A program made the position numbers and the translations under genes. From Dryocosmus kuriphilus (taxonomy: Eukaryota; Arthropoda; Insecta; Hymenoptera; Cynipidae), in the NCBI GenBank assembly GCA_038277395.1, contig CM076192.1:197597647-197661646 (forward strand): a stretch of DNA of 64,000 bases, read 5' to 3'. Under the pieces are notes generated by a model. It made no database searches. It was not told the origin of the DNA and saw only the letters and a program-made list of their open reading frames with translations. This document shows positions 46,781 to 57,553 of the stretch, in pieces; position 1 is the stretch's first letter; every line of letters begins with the position of its first letter.

Positions 46781-48018
46781 TTAAGTCAATTTCTTTACGC
46801 TGCCATTGAGAGGTCGATATTGAATAAGACGATCGTGTATGATGAGGCAGTAGGCTGAAGTTTCAGCGGTAAAATTGTCTCCAGATTCAAATTCCAGACT
46901 AACGTCCACTGAGGTCTGCTTGAGAGAATCATTTTGTTTTGAGCAGTCGATAACAGCCAGAGGAGCGTGTTTTCTGAAATCGTTCTTCTTCAACATTGGT
47001 TCAGACTCTTTGCTATAGTATGCTGCCTGAAAATTTGCATACATCCCATACAGCAGTGCAACCTGATTATGATTAATGTTCAGGTTCAGATTGCCGTACG
47101 GATAGTACTGTGAATTGAGAAACACCTTGACGTTGCTTAAATTGCAATGATCAAACGATTATCATATCTTGTTCGCCTATCCTTTCGACATGTCTGAAAA
47201 CCCAGTATAACGTAACGTGGTTTCTCCAACTGAGTCGACTTTTCCACAGTCCATATGTGCCTTGAGGTGGTGGGGAGCAAGGTGTACTCATACAATCGCC
47301 ATGAGCGAAAAGTCATCGTGATCAGAGGGTCATTTCCAATAAAGTTTAGCAACTGTATCTCCTGCTGATCCGAAGCCATTACATACGGTATCATCCACTA
47401 CACTTTCTGAATCGAGATCCTAAATTGTTCTTCGTTTGTAGGATCTTGACGTTGTTGAACGATAGCATTCAAGTCACTGCGTGATCCTGTCAGGATTAGT
47501 TCATGCTTTGCATTTACAACGATTTTTCGATAGTCTGCAGCGAATCCTAGGATCATACTGAGCGGTTTAGTGACATCAAAGTATCTCTCCTCATTGGTAG
47601 GACGTCCTGTTCCTTCGGGGATGCCTAGCCATCCTGCCTTCTCCATAAGATGACTTTGTCCAGGAGTGAGAGAGAAGTAGCCTTTTATGGTGCTCGTGAG
47701 ACCGACGTTTTTGCAGCGATCAATCTCAATACCATTGAGCTCATAGCGAGCTTCATCAAATAGAAAGGAGATTGCATTGTTCACTAAGATTGTCGCAGTA
47801 ACATTTCTGGCTACATCGTCATCCTTATTCAGTCTTCCGTACACGTGCAGTGAACTCTTACTGGGTAGCACACACAAATCTTGATGCTGGACAGTGATTC
47901 GAATTTCATCACTGTTGTTGAATGACGATGAGACATAAGGTTGATGTGCATGAACTTCATAGTGGGATATGGACACGTCAAATTTCACTTTTGCTTGAAT
48001 GTTTAATATTTCTTTCAT
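46781..48018 (-). pseudogene. Polinton major capsid protein (double jelly-roll), copy B
   Basis: Start 48018, end 46781. A TAG near 47397 and one single-base shift near 47165 are the only breaks I see. Blocks include RNVTATILVNNAISFLFDEA, YELNGIEIDRCKNVG, PLSMILGFAADYRKIV, MTFRSWRLYEYTLLPTTS and AYCLIIHDRLIQY. It is collinear with 17082-18317. It forms the main shell of the virion in functional relatives. Confidence 0.78.
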
Positions 48019-48060
48019 TTTTTTTTTCTCTGTTGCAACAGCTGGGGATCATAAATATTT

Positions 48061-48210
48061 TTAATTTCTTTCTTTGACTTTGAGGTCTAGTTGTTTCAGA
48101 TGGAGCACGTTCTGAGGTGTTAGCGCTTTGCGTGCTGACTGAGACCTGACCTGTGACTTGCATCTTGTCTCACTTATATAGAATCCTTTGCGATTGTACC
48201 CAATGCCCAT
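48061..48210 (-). CDS. Conserved 49-residue basic micro-protein between capsid genes, copy B
   Basis: ATG at 48208-48210, TAA at 48061-48063, open. It shares the start MGIxYNxxGxYIxETxC and the block SARKALTPQNVLHLKQL with the copy at 18369-18530. The start overlaps a run of TAA codons ending the penton-like gene (TAATAATAATAATG). It is followed 42 bases later by the major capsid start. Survival of both copies open, despite decay all round, supports a real gene; the shortness of the ORF weakens that argument. Confidence 0.65.
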   Translation of the reverse strand: MGIGYNRKGFYISETRCKSQVRSQSARKALTPQNVLHLKQLDLKVKERN

Positions 48211-48218
48211 TATTATTA

Positions 48219-48909
48219 TTACGATGATGATTTGACGTGTAGTCGTATTGCTTTAATCTCTCCTCGAAAATTCACCAAGTCTCCGTCTTGATCAACAATG
48301 CGGAGCTGAATTTGACGTATTGTCTTCACGTCGATTGGCAGATAAATGACGTGTGACGGCACTTCCACAATCTTATATCCTGGTGGAACAACAGGAAAGA
48401 ATGCGTGAATTGTGTGCACTTTGCGCTCGTTGAGGTAGGCTCCTCTTGTGACATTACACTCAATTCGCAGTGCGTTCACTTTGAGAATAGCCACAGGTAG
48501 ATCAGAAGTGTGAGTCTTATTGACTTCAAGAACACGAGGTGCGAAACCCAACAAACGTCCAATCGAATCCACTGGTTGAAAGTCCACTTCATGGCCACAC
48601 TTTATCTCACTGCGCAGTGTGTTATTATTTGGCTTTATGTTTATTGTAATGCCGTCACTCGCTAGAACCTTCTGAACATATCTCTCAACGTCTTCAATCT
48701 CATAGCTGCCAGTGGGTATGACAAATTTCCTTTGACCGACCCTGATTGTATTCTTTCCAGCGTCAACGTTATGAATCGCATTGGATGTGAGCCATTCGAT
48801 GAGACCAAGAGCGTAGTTCTTGTGTGGAGAGAGTTCTATCGATGGGAAATACTCTGGCTCGAGCACAGAAGAGCTTCCCGTTATGGTGAGAGTAAACGAT
48901 TCGTTCATG
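48219..48909 (-). CDS. Penton-like minor capsid protein, copy B (intact)
   Basis: 229 codons from ATG 48909, chosen because copy A begins at the same residue; an upstream in-frame start at 48977 would add 22 residues and overlap the protease tail. Blocks: NESFTLTITGSSSVLEPEYF, SPHKNYALGLIEWLTSNAI, IPTGSYEIEDVERYV, DFQPVDSIGRLLGFAPRVLE, HTSDLPVAILKVNALRIECN, PPGYKIVEVPSHVIYLPIDV and a QLRIVDQDGDLVNFRGEI tail. It matches the Polinton penton-like family (single jelly-roll vertex protein) as I know it. It is one of four open virion genes in B. Confidence 0.7.
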
Positions 48910-48945
48910 ATGGTGTACTTCTCTCTACTGTCACTAATCAGTACA

Positions 48946-49347
48946 TCACACTGTCTTATATAGCCAGTATTTGTCACTTACATACAGCTGTTTACACAAA
49001 AATTTTAAACATAAGTGTCCACATTGAACACTGTCATATTAATGATATCTATCATGATTCTACTCTATTACGCTACCAACACCTAGGTAATCAACAAGAT
49101 ACGATGGTGGTCGAAGATTACTGAAACTATAAAACTATAGAACATTATTACCGATCTTTCTATATGTTACCCAGTGGGTACCAGGGCCGTGAATGTCGTC
49201 AAGATTTACAATAGCTGACTCAGTTTTACGGGGACCACGCACTCGTAGCTCATAACACATAAACACTCCACGAAAACGTGGAATTTTTACAGCTTTAGCA
49301 TATTTCAACAGATCGGCATCAGTGAGTGCACGATGTGGTAGCTTCAC
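48946..49347 (-). pseudogene. Adenain-like cysteine protease, copy B
   Basis: Begins KLPHRALTDADLLKYAKAVK and has LDDIHGPGTHWVTY with the catalytic histidine retained. A TAG follows at the same codon where A has TAA, then two more in-frame stops before the cysteine block CGHLCLKFLCKQL. The first codon of the family block is GTG; no ATG precedes it in frame. The start overlaps the stop of the PLA2-like gene. It is inactive. Confidence 0.75.
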
Positions 49348-50129
49348 TACACGTTTTTTGACGCTGGCATCAGATGAAGTCCCAGTCCTTTCCTGTAGGG
49401 TTTCAGGTGTAAACCCTTTCCTAGAAGAATAGCCTCCATTGTCTTGTTATGACGTTGAGCCTCTGCGAGTTGTTGCTTAGCTGCGTTAGCATCGTTTACA
49501 GTCTTGGCTACACCAGCTGCTCCACCAGTAAGAACTCCAAGTGCACTACGTCCAGAAAATATGGAAATCAGTGGCAAAACACCTCCGACTTTCGACCGTA
49601 TTGGTAGAACACGCGGATTGGTCACTTGCGCACCTCTGACGGCTTCCTGTGCACCTCTGATTGCAAACTTCATGACCACTTTTGCATCACTACTTCTCCT
49701 CATTGCTTTCTTAGCTGCATTCACAATCTTTCTAAATCCTAGTATTTCCTCCTTCTTCTTCTTCCTCTGCTTTGAACACCTCTTCAATCCCATACCGAGT
49801 TTTGCTTTAGCTTTCATTACGATCGTTCTTGTCAGTGCTGCCGCTTTCTCACCAAATCTAGCGTCTCTGGCAAATACTCGCTGCCACGCTTTACTCGAAA
49901 GTACACGATCTGCAGAGTTTCTCGCTTCAACGTTCTCACCATTACGTGAATATGCAATATCGTGTTCTTTACACGCTGCGTCTAGAAGATTGATACCGGC
50001 ATCGCCTCTAGCAAGTCGTTTGCCTAGCTTAGTACCTGGACCGCAGTATTGATAGCCAGGTAAATGCAACTCAAACGGTAAATTGTTAATGAGTCGATTA
50101 TATGAGCCTTTACCTCGATGCACAGTCAT
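49347..50129 (-). CDS. PLA2-domain virion protein, copy B (intact)
   Basis: 260 codons from ATG 50129, the first ATG after the promoter. Residues 20-60 carry a parvovirus-VP1-like phospholipase A2 core: the calcium-loop motif YCGPGTKL and the catalytic CKEHDIAYS. A basic stretch (KRCSKQRKKKKEE) follows, then a hydrophobic Gly/Ala segment (GGVLPLISIFSGRSALGVL) and a conserved tail RHNKTMEAILLGKGLHLKPY. In parvoviruses such a domain helps virions leave endosomes, and PLA2 domains are reported in adintoviruses. The hydrophobic part resembles membrane-active minor capsid proteins. It is first in the cluster, directly behind the TATA/initiator. Confidence 0.75.
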   Translation of the reverse strand: MTVHRGKGSYNRLINNLPFELHLPGYQYCGPGTKLGKRLARGDAGINLLDAACKEHDIAYSRNGENVEARNSADRVLSSKAWQRVFARDARFGEKAAALTRTIVMKAKAKLGMGLKRCSKQRKKKKEEILGFRKIVNAAKKAMRRSSDAKVVMKFAIRGAQEAVRGAQVTNPRVLPIRSKVGGVLPLISIFSGRSALGVLTGGAAGVAKTVNDANAAKQQLAEAQRHNKTMEAILLGKGLHLKPYRKGLGLHLMPASKNV

Positions 50130-50148
50130 TGAGGTTAGCACGCAACCG

Positions 50149-50179
50149 ATCTGAAAGCTATAAAAGCACTGTATTTATA
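50149..50179 (-). promoter_or_regulatory. Capsid-cluster promoter (TATA plus initiator), copy B
   Basis: Minus-strand TATAAATA (50179-50172) with TCAGAT (50154-50149) 27 bp downstream and the first ATG 20 bp further. It is the counterpart of 20492-20528. Confidence 0.55.
50159..50166 (+). promoter_or_regulatory. ATPase-side TATA box, copy B
   Basis: CTATAAAAGCACTG on the plus strand, facing the ATPase. The same CTATAAAAGCA word is the TATA box of both heat-shock-type promoters (15382-15393 and 58374-58384). In A it reads CCATAAAAGCG. Confidence 0.5.
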
Positions 50180-50185
50180 GATTTT

Positions 50186-50895
50186 ACGACAGTCGAAGTC
50201 AAGATACGGTTCAAGAAACAATCTACTAAGCTTCCGGTCGATAACTTTGATTCCCTCGTTCAATCAGGGAAGAGGGTAAAGCTTCATGGCGGTCTCTTGC
50301 CAGACAGCATTCGTGCAGTCTTTTGTGGACCGTCAAATTGTGGCAACACAAATACATTACTCGCTCTAATCTTACACCCAAACTGATTGAAATTTACCAA
50401 TGTCTACGTCTACTCGAAATCCCTGAAACAGCCAAAGCATCGATTCCTGGAACGGGTGTTAAGTAATGTAGATGGTGTTGAGTATTTTCCCTTCAGTGTG
50501 CATGAAGAAGTAATATCACCAAGTGAAGCTCAACCAAACTCTATAACTGTATTTGATGATGTAGCCTGTGAGAAACAGGACAACATTAGAGCCTTCTTTT
50601 GCATGGGTAGACATGCTCATGTTGACAGTTTTTACTTATGTCAAACTTATGCTCGAGTTCCTGAACATTTGGTGCGAGACAATGTCAATCTGTTGATACA
50701 TTCAAGCAGGATGAGACGAATTTGAGACCTGTGTATGACGATCATGTGAACCCTGACATGAGTTATACTCAATTTCGAGACTTCTGTTCGCCATGTTGGA
50801 ATACAGGCAAGTATGGATTTATTGCCATTGACAAGGACAGTGAGCTCAAGGATGGCAGATACCGAAAAGGATTTGACTGTTTTATCTCTCTATAA
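50186..50895 (+). pseudogene. A32-like DNA packaging ATPase, copy B, Walker lysine lost
   Basis: Blocks TVEVKIRFKKQSTKLPVDNF, Walker A region GPSNCGNTN (family lysine reads Asn), then a TGA (50384-50386), VYVYSKSLKQPKHRFLE, SITVFDDVACEKQDNIRAFF and YLCQTYARVPEHLVRDNVNL. A frameshift near 50700 follows, before the last block ending at TAA 50893-50895. The codon at the family start is ACG rather than ATG. It is inactive on three counts. Confidence 0.75.
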
Positions 50896-50952
50896 ATACG
50901 CATTATGCTGTGGAAATTATTTCACTATAGATTGAACCGCGAACACATCAAC

Positions 50953-51847
50953 ATGTCAAAGATTCACAAAGAGAAGGAGGTGCTCCGTCAAATCGCAAAA
51001 GCCAGTGAGGCGATTCGACGTAATCATCGAATGCTGAAAATGGGTAAAGAAGCCACTGAAAAGATAATGAGTGAAACGTTTAACCCAATCGTCATGCCAC
51101 TGCAAAGATTGGTTGACATATCTAGTCCTTCAGTCAAGACGAAAGATGAACCTGTAAAGGAAAAAGACGAGGAGGAGAATAACGCTTCCTAAGTCACAGC
51201 TGATACTGAAGAAGGAGAGCTTGATAAAACTATGTTTGAAGATGAAACTGTATCTTCTGTTAATTATGAGTATTTAACAAACAAGTTTCTTACGATGTTA
51301 AATCAAAAGAGAAAGCAGTCCATCGATATGACTTATGGTGTTCGTAAGCTCAGTAATGGGGCTATTATGATTGGCGATAAAGCCATTAGCTTTGAGGGTC
51401 AATATATCCACGTTGGAGATAAACAGTACTTGAAAACCGTTGGCTTGTTGGAACTGCTGTTTAGACAGACACCTGAAGAATCACATATCATTGCTGATGA
51501 TCTGAGCAATTATAAAGAAATTCTAATTGCTACAAATGCACACAAGAACCGGTACAGTGCAACTGAGTCTGTTCGAAAAGGCAATAGTATCAAGTACAAG
51601 AACTTTATTGCGAAACTTTTCAATGTGTCGTGCAGACGGTCCTCAACGAGTGGAGGTCCACTACCACAGTATATGATAGCAAGGAAAATTTTTAATACTG
51701 AATATGTCTACTGGGATGACCCTAACGAACGAACTAGTGAATCATCTTCCTCTACTCTTAGCGTCTCAGGCAGCAGGAAATCAAAGTCATAACAATGAAA
51801 TCGGGTCCATCATCGAGGAAGTACGGGAAGCCAGAATCATATATTAG
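50953..51847 (+). pseudogene. DUF8207-type Polinton protein, copy B
   Basis: ATG 50953 (MSKIHKEKEVLRQIAKASEA), open to a TAA at 51190-51192. It is then open again as FEDETVSSVNYEYLTNKFL, YGVRKLSNGAIMIGDKAISF, VGLLELLFRQTPEESH, SNYKEILIATNAHKNRYS and LPQYMIARKIFNTEYVYWDD. A 4-base duplication near 51730 shifts the last block. The family (DUF8207) is widespread in insect Polintons; its function is unknown, and a structural or assembly role is plausible from its place between ATPase and fiber genes. Confidence 0.7.
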
Positions 51848-51880
51848 GAGCGTACACATAAAAAAATCATCAGTATCACG

Positions 51881-52309
51881 ATGAGTATTGTTGTGTTTGG
51901 ACGTCACCTGGATCGAACCGCTGCAGCAGCAAGCCATGGACCTCCTGGTGTGGGATTCAAAATCACCTCCTACGGACGTTATGACGTAGACGGCAAGAGA
52001 TTGTGCAACGTTAGTGAGTCCAAAGAACAAAACGACGCAGTTAATTTGGGAATTGTACAGCGCATTATTCAAGGCGAGATACGTACAGTGTTTAAAGTCA
52101 CATCATCTATGCGAACAGATATTGATAATAATAATTTGATGATACGTATCCTCGAGGAATCAATCAACGAGAAACTAAAGAACTTGCAGACTGATAGTCA
52201 ACAAGACTTGTCAATTCGTAACGCAGAACTCATTGCTCAGTTGGAGACTCGACTAAACACCCTCGAGAATGGACAAGGAGAATCTTTCATTAGTCACGGA
52301 ACTGCATAA
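51881..52309 (+). CDS. Fiber-like coiled-coil protein, copy B (intact)
   Basis: 142 codons from ATG 51881. The N-terminus is SIVVFGRHLDRTAAAASHG. A GPPGVGF turn leads into GRYDVDGKRLCNVSESKEQN and DAVNLG, a pattern like the shaft/foot repeats of phage and viral fibers. The second half is a long heptad-like helix (NNLMIRILEESINEKLKNL, LIAQLETRLNTLENGQG). A trimeric attachment fiber is inferred, not shown. The last 41 bases overlap the integrase start in another frame. Confidence 0.6.
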   Translation: MSIVVFGRHLDRTAAAASHGPPGVGFKITSYGRYDVDGKRLCNVSESKEQNDAVNLGIVQRIIQGEIRTVFKVTSSMRTDIDNNNLMIRILEESINEKLKNLQTDSQQDLSIRNAELIAQLETRLNTLENGQGESFISHGTA

Positions 52310-53195
52310 ACCGGCTAGAGAGAATTATCCACGTCGTCATGTGCAAATACGTGGTATAGATGAGATTTGGCAGGCAGATTTGGTTGAAATGTTACCCTAC
52401 GCCCACGAGAATAGTGGTCACAAGTATTTGCTTACCGTAGTAGATATTTTCTCCAAGTGCGCCTGGGCTGTCCCTGTTAAAGGCAAGAGTGGATCAGATG
52501 TCACTTCAGGAATGGAATCTGTACTGGTGCAGGGTCATACACCAAAAAACTTACACGCTGATGAAGGCAAAGAATTCTATAATTCGCATTTTAAAAATCT
52601 TATCCAGCAATACAGGATTAATCTCTACTCAACACACAGTAATCTAAAGGCTTCAATCTGTGAACGATTTAATCGCACGCTCAAGAACAAGATGTGGCCA
52701 CAACTTAGCTTGAGAGGTAACTACAAGTGGGATAGACATTTTACCCACTCTCATCTCCAAGCACAACGATACAAAACATCGAAAAATCGGAATGAAGGCC
52801 AGAGATGCCACTGCTGAGGGTGTGAAGGAATTCTTGCAACGCTTCAAAAAAATGGGAAGTATACCTAAAAGAAGGAGAATAAAGTTCAAAGTCGGTGATA
52901 GGGTTCGAGTCAGCAAGCACAAGCATGTCTTTGAAAAAGGATATACTCCCAACTGGACAACAGAGGTATTCACTGTAACACAAGTCATACCTACCAATAT
53001 AGTGACGCACAAGCTCAAGGACTATCACGAACAAAGTATCGCTGGCGGACTCTATGAACAGGAACTTCTCAAAGCTAAGCATCCAGACGTATACCTTGTG
53101 AAAAAGGCATCAAGAGATGTAGCAATAAAGTCTATGTAAAGTGGTTAGGCCTTGATAGTTCATACAACAGCTGGATAGACAAATCAGATATGTAA
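52269..53195 (+). pseudogene. Retrovirus-like integrase with chromodomain, copy B
   Basis: Starts MDKENLSLVTELHKPAREN. The core carries IWQADLVEM (first Asp), LHADEGKEFYNSHFKN (second Asp) and SICERFNRTLKNKMW (Glu). A one-base insertion near 52729 and another indel near 53116 break the frame before the basic SH3-like region (KVGDRVRVSKHKHVFEKGY) and the chromodomain end (KSDM, stop 53193-53195). Here all catalytic residues survive, unlike the frame. Confidence 0.8.
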
Positions 53196-53200
53196 TCAAT

Positions 53201-53263
53201 GTTGATATTAACGTTGAGCCAACGTTGAAGCAACGATGAACAAACGATGAACCAATGTTAGAC
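53201..53263. repeat. 11 bp quasi-palindromic array after the integrase stop, copy B
   Basis: Five units of 11-12 bp (GTTGAGCCAAC, GTTGAAGCAAC, GATGAACAAAC and similar), beginning 5 bp after the integrase stop and ending in the same GTTAGAC word as in A. Confidence 0.8.
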
Positions 53264-53316
53264 TAAAATATAAATGTATATATGCTTACACTAAGTCGAT
53301 GTAAGGTTCCTTGATA

Positions 53317-53359
53317 AATAAAAAAAGCAATTTATATGCATTCACATCTTGTCTTTATT
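53317..53359. terminator. Convergent polyadenylation signals between integrase and polymerase
   Basis: AATAAA on the plus strand at 53317-53322, about 120 bp after the integrase stop, and AATAAA on the minus strand at 53359-53354, about 130 bp after the polymerase stop. They cross over, as expected for two convergent transcription units. Confidence 0.5.
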
Positions 53360-53490
53360 CAAATATATAAATCCTATATATACCTTATTTACAAAGTTGA
53401 ACTAGAGTCAGATTTGCAAGAATCAATTCACCTCAACGCAGGTGGCACCGCTGTGCATTTACAAAAGTTATGATGATATGACTGCAGTAA

Positions 53491-56400
53491 CTAATTTTTA
53501 ACAAGCAATTCCAAAAGATCATAATCATTGTCTGTGAGTATATCTTCATCGTCGACAGTAGCGTCAACGTCCATTGCATCGTTTAGTCGGTAGTGTCCCC
53601 ATGCAAGTGTGTTTTTGGTGTTGGCGAGTAACCATCGCTTATCATCATGAGGACTCAGTGCAATTTTTGATTGTTTAATCGTCTCGACATTGTGTAGTCT
53701 TGATCTGATGACATACTGGGTCCTGCTTTGGGCTGACAAATTTCTCAAGCATTCCTTGTAGTCGTCGAATGTGATTTTTTTGCGTACAATGCCTGCTTTT
53801 ACGCCTTTGCCTTTTTTGACAAAGTCTTCGCCGTTTACACGGATGCTGTACATTTTACTCCGCAAGCCAACAAACTCAGTGATGATTTGACCACAACACT
53901 CATCCTTAATGAGGCTTAGAAATTTTTGTTGACTTGCGGCATTCCGAAAACTTTGTCTCGATTGTAGTCGGAGGTGTCAAATTTGTCAACGTCGTCTTTC
54001 ATGTCGGCGTAAATGTCATTACATTTTACTTCGTAAATAAGACTGTCCGTGTCAGTCTATAGTAGTTTGCATTTGTCACCGTATTTTTTAAGCATGTAGT
54101 CGTAGTGAAAGTCGTACATTAGGATTTCGCAAATATCCAGCACAGCGAGCCCTACATAGATCGGCTTGTTAAACAAAACTTCAATTCTTCTCAGTTCAAT
54201 CGCAACGATATTTTCACTGAAGATTGCTTGACTGTGAAATTTTGGTCGGGCTATGAGGGCTTCTGCTCCATACCTACTCTCCCACTTTGTCACGAGTTTC
54301 ACATCAATGTATTTTCGTCCGTTCTCCATTGTCTTTCCGTAAACAGCATTATTCGTGAGTTTAAAGAGATTCTTTTCAAACTCGTTTTTAGCGTTAGTCC
54401 TCAATGCAGTATTAAAATCAATGTAACTTTTCAACCATGTAGATTGATGGAATTTCAAGACTCTATGAATTGTGACAAGTTTCAGTCCATGGGTTAATGC
54501 ATTTTTCAGAGCACGATAGTGGATAACGTACTTCCGTTTCAGCAGGAAGATAGTTAGGAGCTTCTCATGGTTGGACCCCGGTGGACTCGAGTGTTCTGGG
54601 CAAAACTGCAAGTCATTGTGCTTGTTATGAAGCTCCGCGGGATAGTCCAAATCTACTTCCAGAATGTAGCCAAAGCGTGAATCGTCTGGAATGTCGAAAT
54701 CAAAATTTTGCAAATTCGTAACCCACTCGAATCCACCGTAAGGGAGGGGCTGTTACATTGCCCAACCGTACAAGTTATTTGCATCTAAATATTTAGTGAA
54801 GATGATTTCCCCATCTTTGTTGAACGCTGGCATGTATTTGTTATTGGCAGTGGCATAACAGTTGGGGCATTGACTTACTCCACCCCTTTTGCCCTGCTCA
54901 ATCATCTACAGCATATCAACATCGGTGAGGATCTCTAATCTCAACTTTAAATATTTCAGCATGGCATCCCATGTCAAGCCAGGAGTGGTATAGTAATGTG
55001 CTGGAACCAAATCGTAAGCCTTGAGACACTGTTCTCGGAAACTTTCGAAAATGTTAACCAAAAGTAGAACGTCAGTTTTCATGTACAGACTGACGTACTG
55101 GCCGAGCTTCTCGATGCTAAGTGCACACCATACCTGTTGTGCATGTGCATAATCTACGTCTGATATTGCCGAATCATTCAGTATGCTGTAAAATTTTTCT
55201 TTTGGTGTAAGCTCGGTTTCATTGAGTCTGTCCCTCGAGTCCAGGTATTCATAGGGCAGAACACCCTTCCTCGTGAGAAACTCAACTTTCTCCCTCTCAG
55301 CACCAGCAAACACTGCACTGACAATTTTCTACTGAGTGAGGTATGATGCTAACTTCTCTAGTGAAGAGGCCATGCATCTAAATGAATCAACGAATCATAA
55401 TTTTATCTGAGTTTCCTGAACGTACTTTGTGAAGGAAATGTTCTTTTCCTTATTGAGCGCAAGAGCTTTAACTCTTCCCTCAAATTTTGTCGCAATGTCA
55501 CGAATGATAAAGTGAGCGTCATACCCACTCAGATTATGAAACACAACAGGTATGGTGTTTGAGTCCTGATATGCCGAGCTGCAATGCTCACGCGCAGGAC
55601 CACGGTACTTACCTGTCATGTGACAATGATCATGCACCTTCTTCATTGGAGGATGTAGTGCCTTCTGGCAAATGTGACAAGTTTTGGCATCTATGAATGC
55701 TTCCTGCTGCTCAAAAGTTATTTTTTCCATTGATACTGTAGATGCGAAAATCTTGTCACATTTCTTGGCAATTCTGTGCAGCTGCTCGGCAAACCACTTT
55801 GCCAGCTCCACATCGTCCTGACATGACTCGCAAAAGGATAGTGCTTCATCATAACTGCACTTAAACATGGAGCCAATATTGAAGACCTCTTTCTTTCAAA
55901 GACCTCAGTATTCGACGTTCTTTCTACTCCTTCATCATCATTTACGGGTATCAAAAGGGACTCACAATCCGCGTATATGATGAGAGGAGCTCGCTCTCAG
56001 TTCTCAAGGTTCTTAAACTCAACAATGTTCCTTCCGTGTTCTGGAAGCACCACTCTGCAGTCATTTAGTTTCACACAATCTTCAGTGTGTGCTTCCAGTT
56101 TTTCCATACTTGCAAAGTAGTGCAAACACCGGTCACAGATATATTTCTTATTTCTGTTTGCGGACAGTTGTCTAAAGACCAACCGCGATAGGTCATTAAT
56201 CCAAACGTAGTGAAAATTGAAGGTTCTTGTACCTTCTTCTTCTTCTTCTTTTTCTTTTTCTTTACTATCCACACAAACATAATCTTCCTCAAGACGAAGA
56301 AGATTTACGTGTCTGTCTCTGTTTTGTGAGGTGAGGTGAAGGGGCACCACTGTGAATTTATTTTTACTCTTCTTAGTAAGGCCGTAGAAATTCACAGAAA

Positions 56401-57553
56401 TTTGTTTATTCTACTCGAACTTTTTCACATCCTTAAACGCAACTGGAAAGCTGATGTCGGAAAAATCCAGTTCATCCTTATACTGCTTTTACTCTGACAC
56501 GCGATTAGCATGTTTAATGTCGTCAGCTGGGTGTAGGACTGACAGTGTTGCCCACTTGAAGCACTCATTGTCATATTCACTTTGTATGTTCACGCATGCT
56601 TCTTTCCTCTTGATTGATGTTGGTAGATCAACGTATGAACCTGCCTTCATGGGATTCAACTTGTTGATATTGATGGAAAGTTTTATTATTAAACGAAGAG
56701 TCCACCCAGAGCCTTTCTCCTCAAATTCCTCCATTTCATTGTGGACCGGGTACCGGACATAGGTTTCAAACCATAACTTTAAGTCAGTCGTATAATATAA
56801 GGCCACGTTCTTTGATTTAAAGTTCTTGTCATCGGTTTTGTCTTTGCCGATTTTTGTATAATAGACAAGAAGCACAGTGTTAACATTAGTGATTTATAGT
56901 GTCGTATATCCTTGTGCACATGTGAAATAAATAGACGTTGCGCATCGTCTAAGAAAGCAAGCACGTCCTTGTGTACTACATTTGCCACTACACACGTTAT
57001 AATGCGAACATTGAACGCTTTGTCGACATCTAGCCATTTGACACGACTATCGATGTCATCGGATTTTCCTCTTCCTCCTCCTCCTCCTCCACCTCCTCCT
57101 CCTCCTCCTCCTCCTCCTCCTCTTCTTTTCTAATACATCGAAGCGTACCTCCAAGCACGCGAGCTTCTTAATTATATTTAGAAATTTATGTTTTTCGCCT
57201 AAAGTCTTCGGTGGTGTTTTTCTTCTCAGTTCCCTCCTGTCTTCAAACAAAGTGAGCACTCTTCCTTCTATTTCTTCAGTTTGTCGAGGTGTGTGAATCC
57301 AGACGATTCCATCAAGCTCAACGCACTCTCTATATCTGGAACATGCTTTACACACTCGTCGAGTATCATTTTGACGCAGTTTTTTATTCACAGTTAAGAA
57401 CAAATATCGGTCAAAAATGAACTGCACTGGAGATTTTCTTAATAGTAAAGTCACTATCAATAATGTCTTTAAAGTCACTATATATAAAAGTCTATAACAC
57501 AGACTGCACTTCTGGTTTCTTTCAACAGTCCATAAGAAACTGCAGTTATGCAC
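53491..57553 (-). pseudogene. Protein-primed-type DNA polymerase B, copy B
   Basis: About 1350 codons. N-terminal RRKTPPKTLGEKHK and VDKAFNVRIITCVVANVVHK; a zinc finger YICDRCLHYFASMEKLEAHT; an HNH-like segment with CHICQKALHPPMKKVHDHCH; exonuclease block LSGYDAHFIIRDIATKF; a cysteine-poor linker; motif B NNAVYGKTMENGRKYIDVKL; then motif C TDTDS retained but preceded by an in-frame TAG; and a C-terminus with SRTQYVIRSRLHNVE. Many stops and shifts occur. A CTC/GAG microsatellite at 57067-57127 has expanded within the N-terminal region and throws the frame. Confidence 0.85.
57067..57127. repeat. CTC trinucleotide microsatellite in the polymerase gene
   Basis: About 20 uneven CTC repeats. On the minus strand the open frame through it reads poly-arginine, but that frame differs from the polymerase frames on the downstream side. 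The corresponding part of A (near 30600) has no such tract. Confidence 0.8.

Noticed and set aside
57056..57130. Arginine-rich nucleic-acid-binding domain
   Set aside because: The poly-arginine comes from a CTC/GAG microsatellite that is absent from element A.
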